From Palsa-1447 sp964509885 (lineage in GTDB: Bacteria > Verrucomicrobiota > Verrucomicrobiia > Opitutales > Opitutaceae), in the NCBI GenBank assembly GCA_964509885.1, contig CAZDZL010000012.1:1-64000 (forward strand): a stretch of 64,000 nucleotides of DNA, in the 5' to 3' direction. Both the position numbers and the translations under genes were made by a program. The notes below the pieces were generated by a model, which saw only the letters and a list, made by a program, of their open reading frames with translations, ran no database searches and was not told where the DNA came from. Every line of letters starts with the position of its first letter. Position 1 is the first letter of the stretch. Positions 41,303 to 50,102 of the stretch are shown in pieces.

Positions 41303-43375
41303 TCAGAAGCGCCTCAGGATGCTGATGCGGGCGGTGCGAGGCTCCGCGGGGTGGATCTGCACGCCGCTGACGCCCGCGGCCGCCTCCCCGGGAAGCCGCG
41401 ACGTGTAATAATACGCGATGTCGTCGTTCCGGCGGTCCAGGATGTTCAGCAGGTTGACGGAGATCTCCCAGTCGCGGCTGCGCCAGCCGACGCGCCCGTT
41501 GAAGGTCAGCGACGAGGGCTCATGGAACTGCCCCGTCTCGACGATGGGCTGCGGCCCGAAGTAGCGCGCGCGCAGGCTGCCGAAGAATCCGTGGCCGGGA
41601 TTCACCGTGACACCGCCGGACAGGACGGTGCCGATGGAGTTGGCAACGTAGACCCCGCCGTTGGTGTCCTGCCTGTAGCGCGCGTGCGTGAAGGAGATGT
41701 CGCCGTCCAGCGCGATCGTCGGCGCGAGGTGGTAGAAGTTGGCAAACTCGACGCCGTAGCGCCTGGTTGCGCCGCTGGGGTCGGTCTGTCCCGTGTCGCC
41801 GTCAAAGGTCAGCTCGGAGCCGAGATCGAGGCCCCACGCCGACACCGTGCTGACGAGCCCGGGGACAAGCGACGTCCGTGCGCCGATCTCCACTCCCTCG
41901 GCGCGCACCAGCGGTGTCACCGGAGCCGCGGGTTGGCCGTCCGCGGGACCCACGTGCTCGACCGTGCCTCGCGCGTCGTTGCTGTGGAAACCGTCGCCGG
42001 CGTCGAAGTAGACCTCGGTCTTCTCCCAGGGCCCGAGCACGAGGCTCAGCTTTGGGCTCAGGATTTCGGCGGATTTCTCGCCGGAGTTGGCTGCGTTGCT
42101 GTCCGAGACAAGGAAGTCCGCCCCGTCGGCCCTTAGGCCACCCTTCACCCTCATCCAGTCCGAGACCTTTGCCTCGCTCTCCAGATAGACGCCTCCCTCG
42201 TATTCGTGGACCGACGAGAGATCGACCGGAGCGATCACCCCGCGGTCCTCAGTGTGCAGAAGGCCGAGGAAGATCACGTCGGACCGGTCACTGAAACCAA
42301 GGGTCGTCCTCACGTCCCTGCCGGCGATACTCGATTGCCACTCGCGCGAGCCGGAGCCCCCAAACACCCCCCGGCGGTCCCGCTGGGCGAACTGGTCGCC
42401 GTGGACGGGATCGACGAGGAAGTACGTGAAGTCCGAGTAGAGGCTCAGCCGATAATAGAGCGCATAGGCGTTCAGCCTCGTGGTGGAGTTCGCTCCCCTG
42501 CGGACCCAGTCGAAGTCGAGGTTGGCCCTCGAGGTGCTCCCGCCGTCGGAGGGATCGATCGCCCCGAACCGCGGTATGAGGCCCTCGTCGATCGCCCGTT
42601 CCGGTACCTGGTCGGTCGAGTTCCAGGCGGCTCGATAGCCCATGAGTGTGATCGAGAACGTGTTGTCGCCGAAGGCCCAGAGCCTTCTCCCATACAAGGA
42701 GACGTGGTCGGCATCCCCGGGATTCACCCAGGGACCATTGTCATAGCCGTACTCGACCGCAAAGGTCGCCTGGCCGCCAGCGGTCGACACAGAGTTCGCC
42801 GCCACAGCCCGGAAGTAGGATTCGTCCGGCGAGGCCTCCACCTTCACGAGGCCCCGCGCCAGCTGGTCGGCGAGGTGGAACTGGGCGCTGCCGGCGGCGG
42901 AGAAATCCCCGTTGGCCGGCTCATACGTGCCCTTCTGGTAGGCGATGCTCTGCACCACCTCGGGAATGATGAAGTTGAGGTCGGAATAGCCCTGTCCGTG
43001 GGCATTGGAGGGCAGGTTGACCGGCATGCCGTCGACCGTGGTAGCGAAGTCGGTCCCGTGGTCGAGGTTGAACCCCCGGAGGAAGTACTGGTTGGCCTTC
43101 CCGTCGCCGGAGTGCTGCGTCACGATCATGCCCGGCACCGCCTCCAGAAGCTCCCCTCGGCGCAGGAACGGCCGGGAATCGAGCTCGGCCGCGCCGACCT
43201 CGCCCTCGGAGGGGGAGTCGGCCTCGCCGACGAGGTCGTTTTCCCGGCCGTAGACCACCACCTCGTCGAGCTGGAGGGGATTCGAAACGGGAACCTGCGC
43301 CCCGGCCGGAAGGCTCAAGGCGAAAAGGATGAGGAGAGGCGCCGCAGACAGCCTGCGGGAACGGAGCAAGGACAT
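41303..43375 (-). CDS. TonB-dependent outer-membrane receptor
   Basis: A 690-residue receptor. A signal peptide (APLLILFALSLPAGAQ) is followed by a TonB-box-like segment (LQLDEVVVYGREN, about 35-47) and the plug domain (RRGELLEAVPGMIVTQHSGDGKANQYFLRGFNLDHGTDFATTVDGMPVNLPS). A 22-strand barrel follows, ending in the typical aromatic C-terminus ISILRRF. It imports an unknown ligand using TonB energy. It sits between a small membrane protein and the TPR/DUF4331 genes on the same strand. The HupE/UreJ-like protein upstream hints at metal transport, as an inference only. Confidence 0.92.
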   Translation of the reverse strand: MSLLRSRRLSAAPLLILFALSLPAGAQVPVSNPLQLDEVVVYGRENDLVGEADSPSEGEVGAAELDSRPFLRRGELLEAVPGMIVTQHSGDGKANQYFLRGFNLDHGTDFATTVDGMPVNLPSNAHGQGYSDLNFIIPEVVQSIAYQKGTYEPANGDFSAAGSAQFHLADQLARGLVKVEASPDESYFRAVAANSVSTAGGQATFAVEYGYDNGPWVNPGDADHVSLYGRRLWAFGDNTFSITLMGYRAAWNSTDQVPERAIDEGLIPRFGAIDPSDGGSTSRANLDFDWVRRGANSTTRLNAYALYYRLSLYSDFTYFLVDPVHGDQFAQRDRRGVFGGSGSREWQSSIAGRDVRTTLGFSDRSDVIFLGLLHTEDRGVIAPVDLSSVHEYEGGVYLESEAKVSDWMRVKGGLRADGADFLVSDSNAANSGEKSAEILSPKLSLVLGPWEKTEVYFDAGDGFHSNDARGTVEHVGPADGQPAAPVTPLVRAEGVEIGARTSLVPGLVSTVSAWGLDLGSELTFDGDTGQTDPSGATRRYGVEFANFYHLAPTIALDGDISFTHARYRQDTNGGVYVANSIGTVLSGGVTVNPGHGFFGSLRARYFGPQPIVETGQFHEPSSLTFNGRVGWRSRDWEISVNLLNILDRRNDDIAYYYTSRLPGEAAAGVSGVQIHPAEPRTARISILRRF

Positions 43376-43509
43376 GGGAAATCACACATGCGGAAAGAGG
43401 CGGAGTGGGAAAAAGCCAGGCGCGGGGCGCGCCTCGCCTGAAGGGGGCGCAGGGGAGCCGCGCCCGCGACCTGCTATCCCGGCGGCACGAGGGGCCGCGG
43501 GACCGACGC

Positions 43510-43986
43510 CTAGACCGGGACGCCCGCGCGCGGCGGAAGGTGCGGCGGCTCCGCGCGCTCACCCGGGGCGGCGCGCACATCGGCCGGCTCAAAGGTGACG
43601 GCTTCCGAAGGGACCGGACAGGTGCCGGCTTCCCGGGAAGAGGCCAGATCGATTTTCTTCACGATGGACTCCTCAGGCGCGGGAGCCGCGGGCGCGGGCG
43701 GAATCTCGGGCTGCGCCGAGGCGAGCGCGGCCTTCGCGTGCCGGCCGGACAGCAGGGAGTCGACCTCTTCCCTCAATTGCTGCTGATGGGAGAAATGTCG
43801 GGCACCCTTCGCCCAATGGATCACGCTGACGTTGAGAGTCTGGGAGAGGTTGACGCAGATCCAGGCGACGACGAGCGCGAGGAGGGGCAAGGTTGCCGGT
43901 TTTCTCCATGGGCGCTTCACGGGCATCGACACCCTTCGTTTGACGGGGGCCGCGCGGATGCAGGAAATCGGGCCGGGGACGCTCAC
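43510..43986 (-). CDS. Small single-pass membrane protein with Pro-rich tail
   Basis: A 158-residue protein. A basic lead and one transmembrane helix (TLPLLALVVAWICVNLSQTL) precede a soluble segment (HWAKGARHFSHQQQLREEVDSLLSGRHAKAAL) and a long Pro/Ala/Glu-rich tail. The plan resembles the first half of a TonB protein, but no TonB C-terminal domain is present. GTG 43986 overlaps the stop of the HupE-like gene (GTGA), so it belongs to that transcript; ATG 43926 is an alternative. Function unknown. Confidence 0.65.
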   Translation of the reverse strand: MSVPGPISCIRAAPVKRRVSMPVKRPWRKPATLPLLALVVAWICVNLSQTLNVSVIHWAKGARHFSHQQQLREEVDSLLSGRHAKAALASAQPEIPPAPAAPAPEESIVKKIDLASSREAGTCPVPSEAVTFEPADVRAAPGERAEPPHLPPRAGVPV

Positions 43987-45083
43987 GTGCCGGGGAAGAC
44001 GGTGCGCTCAAGGAACCAGTAGAGGCCCGCCAGCGCCACGAGCGCGGAGAGGATCGGGACGCCCAGGCGTACGAACCCCGGGTTCTTCCGCAGCTGCCAG
44101 ACCACCGGCAGGACGAGCAGCGCGATGGACACCTGGCCGATCTCGACCCCGAGGTTGAACGTGAAGAGGGGCATCGCCAGTCCGCGGCCGTTTGAGCCGA
44201 TGCCCAGCTCGCGAAGGACGCTTGCGAACCCGAAACCGTGGATGAGGCCAAACCCGAAGGTGACCGCCCAGCGCCCCCTGGGCTCGGCGCCCCGGCGGAC
44301 CAGGTTCTCGACGCCCACGTAGAAGATCGAGGCGGCTATCATCGGCTCTATGACGCTGCTCGGGATGGCGACGATGTTGAGCGTCGCTAGGGCGAGCGTG
44401 ATCGAGTGGGCGACCGTGAAGCACGAGATGATCCCGACGATCGACCGGAAGCTGCGGCAAACGACCAGGAGCCCAAACAGAAAGAGCAGATGATCGTAGC
44501 CCGTCCAGATGTGGGCGATGCCGAGGCGAAGGAAGCCCCAGAAGGAAGGTGGCGGCTCGGGCGCGGCTTTCTGAAGCCCGGATAGGTCGACCGAGACGGG
44601 TTCGCCGGCTGCGCTGAGCAGCCTCTCGACGAGGATGACCCCCTTCTCGTCGGTCAGGGAGACGTATTCGCGGTGTCCCGGCGGCAGGCGTTCGATCACG
44701 AGGCAGCGGACTGTCGTGGCACCGCGGGGCCGGCGGGCGGCGGTCAGCGTGAAAATGACGCTGTTGCCGGAGGCGAGGGTCACCTGGTCGCTCGCCCAGG
44801 GCACGACCCCCTGGGCGTCCCTGACCTCGATCAGGTTGGGGCCAAGGGCCTCGAGGCCGGGCTTCTCCCGAGCAAAGTCTTCGGGGCCCCATGCCGCCGA
44901 ACCTGACGGGGCGGAACCGGGCACGAGCCCGCGCAGGTCGCGCGGGGCGAAGCCCACGGAAGCCACAAGTCCGCCCGGCTCGAGGCTTAGCTGGGCCGTG
45001 CTGATCCCCGGGTCATGGGCATGCGCCTGAGTCCCGAGGACGAGGGCGAATGCGAGTATCCGGGTTAGGCGTGCCACCCTCAC
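43983..45083 (-). CDS. HupE/UreJ-2 family membrane protein
   Basis: A 366-residue protein. Its signal peptide (ILAFALVLGTQAHAHD) and an exported beta-rich domain (25-190) precede a membrane domain of about six helices. The membrane part has the HupE/UreJ signature GFLRLGIAHIWTGYDHLLFLFGLLVV, then TVAHSITLALATLNIV and GFGLIHGFGFASVLRELG, with several His on helices. Relatives are linked to nickel or cobalt handling, which is not shown here. It heads the minus-strand unit containing the TonB-dependent receptor and DUF4331 genes. The start is GTG 45083. Confidence 0.88.
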   Translation of the reverse strand: MRVARLTRILAFALVLGTQAHAHDPGISTAQLSLEPGGLVASVGFAPRDLRGLVPGSAPSGSAAWGPEDFAREKPGLEALGPNLIEVRDAQGVVPWASDQVTLASGNSVIFTLTAARRPRGATTVRCLVIERLPPGHREYVSLTDEKGVILVERLLSAAGEPVSVDLSGLQKAAPEPPPSFWGFLRLGIAHIWTGYDHLLFLFGLLVVCRSFRSIVGIISCFTVAHSITLALATLNIVAIPSSVIEPMIAASIFYVGVENLVRRGAEPRGRWAVTFGFGLIHGFGFASVLRELGIGSNGRGLAMPLFTFNLGVEIGQVSIALLVLPVVWQLRKNPGFVRLGVPILSALVALAGLYWFLERTVFPGT

Positions 45084-45224
45084 GTTACGCCCCGGGGCCC
45101 GGGATGGATGCAGGAGTGTCCAAGGCTCCCGGGGCTTGCTCCCAGGCCTGCGCGTGGGGAAGCCGTTTTCGTTGGACGACCCCTATCGGACCGGCAAATC
45201 TGCCTCGAAGCAGGCGCTCACCCT

Positions 45225-46028
45225 ATGCGGACCTCTGACTTCGCCCGTGCTCTCTTTGGAATCTCGGTGGCGGGCCTCGCCGCGCTCAGCCTGATCTACG
45301 GAAACTTTGGGGCCCTCGTGGGACCGTTTCCAGCATGGCTTCCCCTGCCCAAGCTTTGGATATACGGGCTGGGCGCACTCCTGCTGCTGGCGGGCGCCGG
45401 TTTGCTGCTGTCGCGCACCGCCCTGGCAAGCGCCGGGGTCATCGCCGTTTGCGGATTGCTCTGGGCCCTCGCCAGCATTCCTCCGGCGTTGCCCCATCCC
45501 CTGAGCGTCGGATCCTGGTACGGTTTTTGCGAGGCCCTGGCGACCCTTGTCGGGGCATGGACTCTCTACGCCGTGCTTCGGCGGCAATGCGAGATCCCAG
45601 CCATCTCGGCATTGACCGGCGATCGGGCGCTGCGCGTGGCGCGCGCCCTATTGGGCGCGGCCTGGGTGCTTTACGGCGCCGCGCACTTTGCCTACGAGGC
45701 CTATACCACGTCCATGGTGCCTGCGTGGCTTCCCGCGCGGGCGGGATTCACGTATCTCACGGGATTCTTTCACATCGCCGCGGGCCTCGGCCTTCTGTTC
45801 GGGATTCTTCCCCGCCTGGCGGCCGGGCTCGAGGCCGCCATGATGGGTCTATTCGGTTTGCTCGTGTGGATTCCGAGCTTTTTCGCGCATCCCCTGCCTC
45901 CATGGGCGGCTTCGACTCAGGCCCGTTGGTCGGAGACCCTGCTGACATACGTGCTCACTGCGTCGGCCTGGATTGTCGCTGCTTCCCTGCGGCGGTCTCC
46001 CCAGGGGAATGCCGCAACCGCACCCTAG
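45225..46028 (+). CDS. DoxX-like multi-pass membrane protein
   Basis: A 267-residue membrane protein with about seven hydrophobic helices, apparently two DoxX-like four-helix repeats. Examples are FARALFGISVAGLAALSLIYGNFGALV and RVARALLGAAWVLYGAAHFAYEAYTTSMVPAWLPARAGFTYLTGFFHIAAGLGLLFGI. The latter matches the DoxX pattern of a PxWLP turn followed by TGxxxIxAGxGLL. ATG 45225 begins the first helix; the longer frame upstream is basic and unsupported. DoxX-like proteins are linked to redox or thiol stress in other bacteria, but no such partner is adjacent. Confidence 0.8.
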   Translation: MRTSDFARALFGISVAGLAALSLIYGNFGALVGPFPAWLPLPKLWIYGLGALLLLAGAGLLLSRTALASAGVIAVCGLLWALASIPPALPHPLSVGSWYGFCEALATLVGAWTLYAVLRRQCEIPAISALTGDRALRVARALLGAAWVLYGAAHFAYEAYTTSMVPAWLPARAGFTYLTGFFHIAAGLGLLFGILPRLAAGLEAAMMGLFGLLVWIPSFFAHPLPPWAASTQARWSETLLTYVLTASAWIVAASLRRSPQGNAATAP

Positions 46029-46084
46029 AAGGGGCGTCAGGCTCGGCCAGGGCCACTCTTGGCGGCATCAGGCCAATCTGTCAT

Positions 46085-46417
46085 CTACTTGTGACCCTTG
46101 TCGTCGCCGCGGCCGCCGCCTCCCCCGCCGCCCCCTGCGCGGTTATCGGAATGGGACGGCGCGCTGTGCGCCGCCGGCCTGGGGGCGCTTGGGTGTACAT
46201 ACCCGCGGTCCGCATGGTCGTCGTTATGCGCGTCATTGCGCCCTCCATACCAGCCCCGCCCGCCTCCCGTGACGATGACGTCGCTCTGGATCCACGGGCC
46301 GCCGCCGTATTCGATGTCCCCGCCCCCGCCGCCGCCCTCGGCGACGCAGCCTGTCGATGCAGCGAGAATCGCAGCTGCGGCCATGGAGGCGATGAGGAGG
46401 CTTCGGGAGTGTTTCAT
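46085..46417 (-). CDS. Gly-rich lipoprotein, paralogue of the one at 17301
   Basis: A 110-residue protein. The signal peptide ends in a lipobox (ILAASTGC, Cys24). The mature part shares GGGPW, DVIV, GGGRGWYG and GYVHP with the lipoprotein at 17301-17531, but it has an added Asp/His-rich stretch (GRNDAHNDDHADRG) and a His/Ser/Pro then Gly-rich tail ending GDDKGHK. The His/Asp-rich part could bind metal ions; this is inference. Its upstream element (46446-46474) is nearly identical to the one in front of the 17301 lipoprotein operon. Confidence 0.75.
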   Translation of the reverse strand: MKHSRSLLIASMAAAAILAASTGCVAEGGGGGGDIEYGGGPWIQSDVIVTGGGRGWYGGRNDAHNDDHADRGYVHPSAPRPAAHSAPSHSDNRAGGGGGGGGRGDDKGHK

Positions 46418-46431
46418 GGTCTTATTGCGGG

Positions 46432-46474
46432 ATGATGCCCTATTTGACACCGGTTCGGGAATAGGGTGTTCACC
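46432..46474 (-). promoter_or_regulatory. Element C: second copy of the conserved inverted-repeat promoter region
   Basis: Minus-strand positions 46474-46446 match element A at 25 of 29 bases, including the ACACC/GGTGT arms 13 nt apart. A -10-like CATCAT (46437-46432) follows, 14 nt before the lipoprotein ATG (46417). The core is untranslated in any supported gene, so the conservation is probably regulatory. Confidence 0.55.
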
Positions 46475-46506
46475 CGTCTGGGATTTTCTTTCGATTTCAG
46501 CCACCC

Positions 46507-47112
46507 ATGTCGCGCCTCCAGCTTCTGACCCGGTCCGCCCTTCCCCTGGACACCGCCGCGCTCGCGCGCTACCTCATCGGGAAATTCCTCGTCCGCGACT
46601 CGCCGGACGGGCGCACGAGCGGCCGCATCGTGGAGACCGAGGCCTACCTCGAGGGCGACGCCGCCGCGCATTCCTTCCGCGGGCCGACGCCGAGGAACAT
46701 GTCCCTGTACCTCGGGCGGGGCCACGCGTACGTGTACTTTATCTACGGGGCCTGGTTCTGCATGAACGTCACCGGCGGCCGCGAGGGAATTGGGACGGGC
46801 GTCCTCCTGCGCGCCCTCGAGCCGGTGGAAGGCGTCACGCTCATGCACGGGCGGCGCCCCGGTGCGCACCCGGGCCGCCTGGCTGTGGGCCCGGGCAACC
46901 TGGCGACCGCCATGGGAATCGACCTGAGCCTCGACGGGTGCGACCTGTGCGCACCCGGCCCGCTTTGGCTGGCCCGGTCGAGCGGGAAGCCGCCCAAGGT
47001 CGACATCGGTGTCAGCAGGCGGATCGGCATCACCAAGGACGCCGACCGCCCGCTCCGCTTCTACGACCGGGGTAGCTCCTCGGTCAGCGGGCCCAGAAGC
47101 CTTCGGAAATGA
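46507..47112 (+). CDS. 3-methyladenine DNA glycosylase (AAG/MPG family)
   Basis: A 201-residue monofunctional glycosylase of the alkyladenine type that removes alkylated purines from DNA. Family motifs are clear: LARYLIGKFLVRD near the start, the catalytic-Glu segment RIVETEAYLEGDAAAHSF, GPTPRNMSLYLGRGHAYVYFIYGAWFCMN (with the Tyr that intercalates), and GPGNLATAMGID. The length is normal. It diverges from the Gly-rich lipoprotein gene. A tail of about 12 Ser/Arg-rich residues after FYDRG is slightly longer than usual. Confidence 0.93.
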   Translation: MSRLQLLTRSALPLDTAALARYLIGKFLVRDSPDGRTSGRIVETEAYLEGDAAAHSFRGPTPRNMSLYLGRGHAYVYFIYGAWFCMNVTGGREGIGTGVLLRALEPVEGVTLMHGRRPGAHPGRLAVGPGNLATAMGIDLSLDGCDLCAPGPLWLARSSGKPPKVDIGVSRRIGITKDADRPLRFYDRGSSSVSGPRSLRK

Positions 47113-47119
47113 CGGCCCC

Positions 47120-47320
47120 TTACAGGGAGCCGCCGGCCTTGGTGGCGTTGCCGCCGCGCTCGATGCGCTCGACCTCGCGCTCCAGGAGGTCGCAGCGGTA
47201 GGCGAGCAATCCGACAATCCCGGCGAGATGCTTCAGGTTGTCGTCGTTGGAGGACTTGATCAGAAGGTTCGCCGTCTCTCGGATGTCGGCGAAGTTGTTT
47301 TGTGCGGGTAGGAGTGACAT
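47120..47320 (-). CDS. Small helical protein of unknown function
   Basis: A 66-residue charged protein. NNFADIRETANLLIKSSNDDNLKHL, then GIVGLLAYRCDLLEREVERIER form two probable amphipathic helices, the second coiled-coil-like. No family is recognised. Support comes from a well-placed promoter-like element ending 8 nt before the ATG and from the absence of a competing gene. Its stop is 7 nt from the stop of the convergent glycosylase gene. Confidence 0.55.
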   Translation of the reverse strand: MSLLPAQNNFADIRETANLLIKSSNDDNLKHLAGIVGLLAYRCDLLEREVERIERGGNATKAGGSL

Positions 47321-47328
47321 AGGAGCCC

Positions 47329-47364
47329 ACCCTACCACCCGCGGGTCCCGTTGGCAATGGGGTG
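47329..47364 (-). promoter_or_regulatory. Element E: promoter of the small helical protein gene
   Basis: On the minus strand CACCCCA (47364-47358) runs into a -35-like TTGCCA (47357-47352). After 17 nt comes -10 TAGGGT (47334-47329), 8 nt before the ATG. The layout is the same as in elements A, B and D. Confidence 0.4.
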
Positions 47365-47400
47365 ATATCCCGCTCCGCGGTCGAACGCCCCGCCCCCGGG

Positions 47401-48354
47401 TCACTGCGTCCCGTAGGCCAGGACCTTCTCGTTGCCGATCTCGACACGGCCCTCGGGCAGCCTCTCGCGCAGCAGGCCCCCGCTGTTCCTGCCGAAATAC
47501 TGCGAGGCGTGCTCGGTCATCGCCGCCAGGGCCTTGCTGAAATCGTTGCCGCGCGCGCGGATGCTGTAGCGCGTCTCCCAGAGGAGCTTCGCCTTCTTCT
47601 GCTTCCACATCATCTGGAAGTCATAGGCCATGAGGACGACGAAGTAGCGCTCGTCCTCCAGCTCGTTGACCAGCTCCTTGCGGCGGAACTCCAGGGGCGT
47701 GCCCCTGTAGCCGTCCGCCTTGTCCCAGAGGGTCTCGTACCCGAGCATCGAGGCGTTCTGGGCGTCGAGCTGGTCGCGTGAGCGGTCCTCGGCCGCCACG
47801 GCGGCCATCGCGCCGGTCATCGCGTTGTCCAGGTCGACCTGCTCGGGGGTCTGCAGCGTGTAGCTGCTGGCCGACGAATTGAGAGGCGTGAGCGGAGCGC
47901 ACGCGTCATTGGGGTTGTTGCGCACGATCTGGGCGTGGTTGGCCGCCATCGCCTCCGCGGACGCGACCTGCAGGTTCTGGCCGGCGGCCGAGTTGAGGGA
48001 ATGCACCGGCGAATGCGTGGTGCCCCAGTAGACCATGACCAGGATCTTCGTTGCCTTGGGATCGCTGCTCGGAAGGTAGCTCCTGCCGGCGAGCGGCACG
48101 GCGACGGTCTTGGCGACATCCATGAAGGCGACCTTGTCGATCGTGTCGTCCTGCGCCGTCCCGCCCCACACGCCTCCCTTGCCGAAGGCGTAGGTCTCCG
48201 TCTGGAACTTCCCGCCGGGCAGCTGGGCGCGGACGTAGTCGGCGCTCGCTCGGGACGACACGGCCACGACGGCGCCGTCATCCAGGGCGCGGGCCGGGCC
48301 GGCGGCGGCCGCAAGCACGGAAAGTAGGCTGAGGTGGAGTCTTGTGAATGTCAT
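47401..48354 (-). CDS. Exported protein of unknown function
   Basis: A 317-residue protein with a signal peptide (LHLSLLSVLAAAAGPARALD). The mature part has a short beta start (DGAVVAVSSRASADYVRAQLPGGKFQTETYAFGKGGVWGG), a strand with ILVMVYWGTTHS and a C-terminal helical half ending in RVEIGNEKVLAYGTQ. WKQKKAKLLWETRYSIRARGNDF recurs in verrucomicrobial hypothetical proteins as far as I recall. No enzymatic motif is visible. ATG 48354 is preferred to an upstream in-frame ATG at 48411 because it starts the signal peptide. Confidence 0.7.
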   Translation of the reverse strand: MTFTRLHLSLLSVLAAAAGPARALDDGAVVAVSSRASADYVRAQLPGGKFQTETYAFGKGGVWGGTAQDDTIDKVAFMDVAKTVAVPLAGRSYLPSSDPKATKILVMVYWGTTHSPVHSLNSAAGQNLQVASAEAMAANHAQIVRNNPNDACAPLTPLNSSASSYTLQTPEQVDLDNAMTGAMAAVAAEDRSRDQLDAQNASMLGYETLWDKADGYRGTPLEFRRKELVNELEDERYFVVLMAYDFQMMWKQKKAKLLWETRYSIRARGNDFSKALAAMTEHASQYFGRNSGGLLRERLPEGRVEIGNEKVLAYGTQ

Positions 48355-48439
48355 GATGATCGGGGCGGTTCGCAGGGTATAACACCGCCCGCGGCCTTCC
48401 CCCTTCAACATCCCCGTGAGGCCTGCGGAACCGGCTCGG

Positions 48440-49540
48440 TCAGCCGCCCTTCCTCAGGCGAAGGTCCATCCAGCCGACCATCTTCTCCCACTCCGCGGGA
48501 AGGTAGACGTGCGGCGTGTCGGGGTAGATGATGCTGACGAAGGCGTCCCCCGCCCCCTCGAGCCTGTAGACCGGCGACACTCTCGCCTCCAGGTTGTGGA
48601 TGCCGGCCACGGGCGAGCCCGGGTCGCGGTCGCCCGTCATGAACAGCATAGGCCGCGGCGCCGCGCAGGCGATCACCGCCTCGGTGTCGAAGTGCCGCAG
48701 CATGCCCGGGACGAAATAGTAGATCCCGTGCTCCTTCAGGCTCCCCGCCAGGATGAGGTCCTGGTAGCGCGTCATGCACCCGACGCAGACGGCCGTCCTC
48801 GGCCGGTCGTCTAGGGCCATGACCCACCAGCTCCGGGTGCTTCCCATGCTGATCCCGGTGACGCCGACGCGCGAAGCGTCGACCTCCGGGCGCGAGCACA
48901 GGTAGTCGAGGGCCATCAAATCGTCGCGCACGATCGTCCCCCAGAGGGTCCGGCCGGCCCAGAGGCTGAACTTCGAGGACGTGAGCTCCCCCGCCCCGCC
49001 CTTCTCCCCCGCTCCCGCGGGCCCCTGGCCGTCGCGCTCGCCGAACCCGCAGGCGTCGATGCCGAGCACGGCGTAGCCCAGCCGCGCCAGCGTCGGCCCG
49101 GGCGCCACGGGCGTGGCGTTTGTCTGGAGCATCTCCTCCTTGCCGACGTTCCACTGCCCGGCGTGCCAGTGGCAGTAGAGGATCGCCGGGACCCTGCCCT
49201 TCGCCCCGGCCGGTAGGAAGAGGTATCCCGGCACCGTGAGCCCGAGCCCGTCGCCAAAGGTGAACTTTTCGAGCACGTAGCCGTCGTGCTCGGTCCTCGA
49301 GAGCACCGTCACGTTGGGGACCCTCGGGCGCGCCGGGAAGTCGCCGAGGAGCGTCCAGAGCGTCGCCCGGATCTGTGCGCGCTGCCTCGACCACGCCTCC
49401 TTGGTCGCCGGGGCGCTGAACTCCGGCACGGGAACGGAACCCAGCCACTGCGCGGCATTCGTCTCCTGCGCCGAAGCCCTCATCTCGGGAAGGAGGAGAA
49501 GGACGAGGACAACGGTGGATGAAAGGGGGGCATGCTTCAT
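48440..49540 (-). CDS. Exported alpha/beta hydrolase (acetyl xylan esterase/abhydrolase-7 type)
   Basis: A 366-residue enzyme with a signal peptide (SSTVVLVLLLLPEMRASAQE). The alpha/beta hydrolase core shows VPGYLFLPAGAKGRVPAILYCHWHAGQ, LGYAVLGIDACGFGERDG, the nucleophile Ser in GVTGISMGSTRSWWV and CAAPRPMLFMTGDRDP with a likely acid, then a His in YPDTPHVYLPAEWEKM. Such proteins deacetylate or cleave polysaccharide-linked esters. Exported location fits polymer degradation, as do the GH-like and GH28 genes elsewhere in the window. The exact substrate is not shown. An antisense-like longer frame in another phase is spurious. Confidence 0.87.
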   Translation of the reverse strand: MKHAPLSSTVVLVLLLLPEMRASAQETNAAQWLGSVPVPEFSAPATKEAWSRQRAQIRATLWTLLGDFPARPRVPNVTVLSRTEHDGYVLEKFTFGDGLGLTVPGYLFLPAGAKGRVPAILYCHWHAGQWNVGKEEMLQTNATPVAPGPTLARLGYAVLGIDACGFGERDGQGPAGAGEKGGAGELTSSKFSLWAGRTLWGTIVRDDLMALDYLCSRPEVDASRVGVTGISMGSTRSWWVMALDDRPRTAVCVGCMTRYQDLILAGSLKEHGIYYFVPGMLRHFDTEAVIACAAPRPMLFMTGDRDPGSPVAGIHNLEARVSPVYRLEGAGDAFVSIIYPDTPHVYLPAEWEKMVGWMDLRLRKGG

Positions 49541-49610
49541 CGGGGGGCGCCGGGGCGGGTACGATCACACCCGCCGCGAGGCCTTGTCAACGACCCGCCC
49601 CAGCCGGCCC

Positions 49611-50102
49611 TCAGGCAGGCATCGCGGCCATGTACTCCGACATCCGCTCCAAGGTCTGCTTGGCTCCCTCGAGCGCGCCGAACTCCCGGACAACCCGGTC
49701 GCGTTCCTCGGCCGTGGGGAAGACCATGCGGATCGTGACGCGGGTCTTCGTGGCGCCCACGGGGTCAAAGCTCCAGGTCGACTCAAACCGCACCGGGGTT
49801 CCGCCCTTGCGGTGCCCTCCGTTAGAGAAGCGCAGGCGCTCGGGCTTCACGACCTCGATGAAGAGGCAGCTGTTGGGATACTCGGTTCCGTCGGGCCCTC
49901 GCATCACGTGGATCCAATTGCCCCCGGTCCGGACGTCCATGACCTCGGTCGTGGTCGAGAAGCCGCGGGGTCCCCACCAATGGACCACGTGCTTGGGATC
50001 GGTCATCACGCTCCAGGCGAGCTCCTGGGACGCGTCCAGGACCCTCGATACCACAATCTCCCTGTCCGGATGGGCCGCTGGGGCCTCATTTTCCTTTTTC
50101 AT
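49611..50102 (-). CDS. SRPBCC (AHSA1-type) protein coupled to ArsR regulator
   Basis: A 163-residue START-like domain protein: REIVVSRVLDASQELAWSVMTDPKHVVHWWGP, EVMDVRTGGNWIHVMRGPDGTEYPN, and RVTIRMVFPTAEERDRVVREFGALEGAKQTLERMSEYMA. The WWGP and the terminal helix are typical of AHSA1/activator-of-Hsp90-like proteins. Its start overlaps the ArsR gene by 17 nt, the classic regulator-SRPBCC pair. Ligand and role are unknown. ATG 50102 is chosen because the frame upstream lies inside the regulator. Confidence 0.9.
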   Translation of the reverse strand: MKKENEAPAAHPDREIVVSRVLDASQELAWSVMTDPKHVVHWWGPRGFSTTTEVMDVRTGGNWIHVMRGPDGTEYPNSCLFIEVVKPERLRFSNGGHRKGGTPVRFESTWSFDPVGATKTRVTIRMVFPTAEERDRVVREFGALEGAKQTLERMSEYMAAMPA

